Source: Chloroflexota bacterium (GTDB taxonomy: Bacteria; Chloroflexota; Limnocylindria; Limnocylindrales; CSP1-4). From it: a stretch of DNA of 20,066 nt. The notes beneath the pieces were generated by a model, which made no database searches, was not told where the DNA came from, and saw only the letters and a list, made by a program, of their open reading frames with translations. The position numbers and the translations under genes are program-made. Location: contig JADGQH010000022.1 in the NCBI GenBank assembly GCA_017881985.1, positions 1 to 20,066 of the forward strand, given 5' to 3'. Shown piece by piece: positions 19,919 to 20,066 of this stretch (positions are counted from its first letter, which is position 1; each line of letters starts with the position of its first letter).

Positions 19919-20066
19919 GCGGGCGGCCGGGCATGAGCGGGCACCCGGGCGGCGATGCGCCGCGCGGCGCTGGCGGCCCCGGTGCCGCTGGCGGCCCGGC
20001 AGGTCCCGGCGGTCCCGGCGCCGCTGGCGGCCCGGCACGCCCGCCGATGCGGCGCGGCGGCTTCGG
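19915..20066 (+). CDS. Second ABC exporter subunit, N-terminal low-complexity part
   Basis: Only about 50 residues are in the window. They are an extremely Gly/Pro/Ala-rich lead (MSGRPGMSGHPGGDAPRGAG and onward) ending in MRRGGFG, a start I know from partners of this exporter type. The ATG overlaps the stop of the first subunit (ATGA). The identity rests mainly on operon position, because the membrane and ATPase domains lie beyond the edge. The complete gene should have the normal catalytic glutamate. The DNA contains two copies of CGCTGGCGGCCCGGCA. Confidence 0.65.
   Translation, partial: MSGRPGMSGHPGGDAPRGAGGPGAAGGPAGPGGPGAAGGPARPPMRRGGF

Noticed and set aside
1..20066. CRISPR arrays, insertion sequences, phage genes or a replication origin
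   Set aside because: No spaced direct-repeat series, transposase, integrase or origin-like cluster was seen. Only two isolated DnaA-box-like decamers were found.

Overview
This is a GC-rich bacterial chromosome segment. It mixes genes with Shine-Dalgarno starts and genes that appear to be leaderless. The gene content fits a Chloroflexota (Ellin6529/Limnocylindria-like) or deep actinobacterial genome; this placement is a judgement from style and gene set, not a proof. No phage, transposon or CRISPR array is visible.

The core is a bacterial microcompartment (BMC) locus at about 4581-12180 on the minus strand. Its order from the promoter is: SorC/DeoR-type regulator, RpiB-like sugar-phosphate isomerase, DeoC deoxyribose-phosphate aldolase, double-stacked BMC-T, BMC-H, BMC-P, CoA-acylating aldehyde dehydrogenase, single-layer BMC-T, BMC-P, BMC-P, GNAT acetyltransferase. 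All three enzymes carry N-terminal helices that look like encapsulation peptides. This matches what is generally called the sugar-phosphate-utilizing (SPU) BMC type. DeoC would split deoxyribose-5-phosphate into glyceraldehyde-3-phosphate and acetaldehyde, and the shell would hold the acetaldehyde until it is oxidised to acetyl-CoA.

A second operon at 1809-4477 on the plus strand (cytidine deaminase, purine nucleoside phosphorylase, pyrimidine nucleoside phosphorylase) converges on the BMC operon and would supply (deoxy)ribose-1-phosphate from nucleosides. A methylmalonate-semialdehyde dehydrogenase at the left edge could finish thymine/uracil breakdown. Phosphopentomutase, phosphotransacylase, alcohol dehydrogenase and nucleoside transporters are not in the window. 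Notable details are an aspartate where RpiB normally has its catalytic cysteine, a four-cysteine motif between the targeting helix and barrel of DeoC, arginine-rich tails on three consecutive shell proteins, and a strong hairpin directly after the BMC-H gene.

The left flank also holds a rifampin ADP-ribosyltransferase (arr) and an initiator tRNA gene with a near-consensus promoter that would start transcription at tRNA base 1. The right flank (12288-20066) is an efflux/regulation region. It has an MFS-MerR-MFS cluster with two nearly identical MerR-type operators (one inside the end of a coding sequence), a small secreted or anchored unknown protein, an alpha/beta hydrolase, a small membrane protein, and a MarR-regulated heterodimeric ABC exporter whose first subunit has a degenerate ATPase site and whose second subunit runs off the window.
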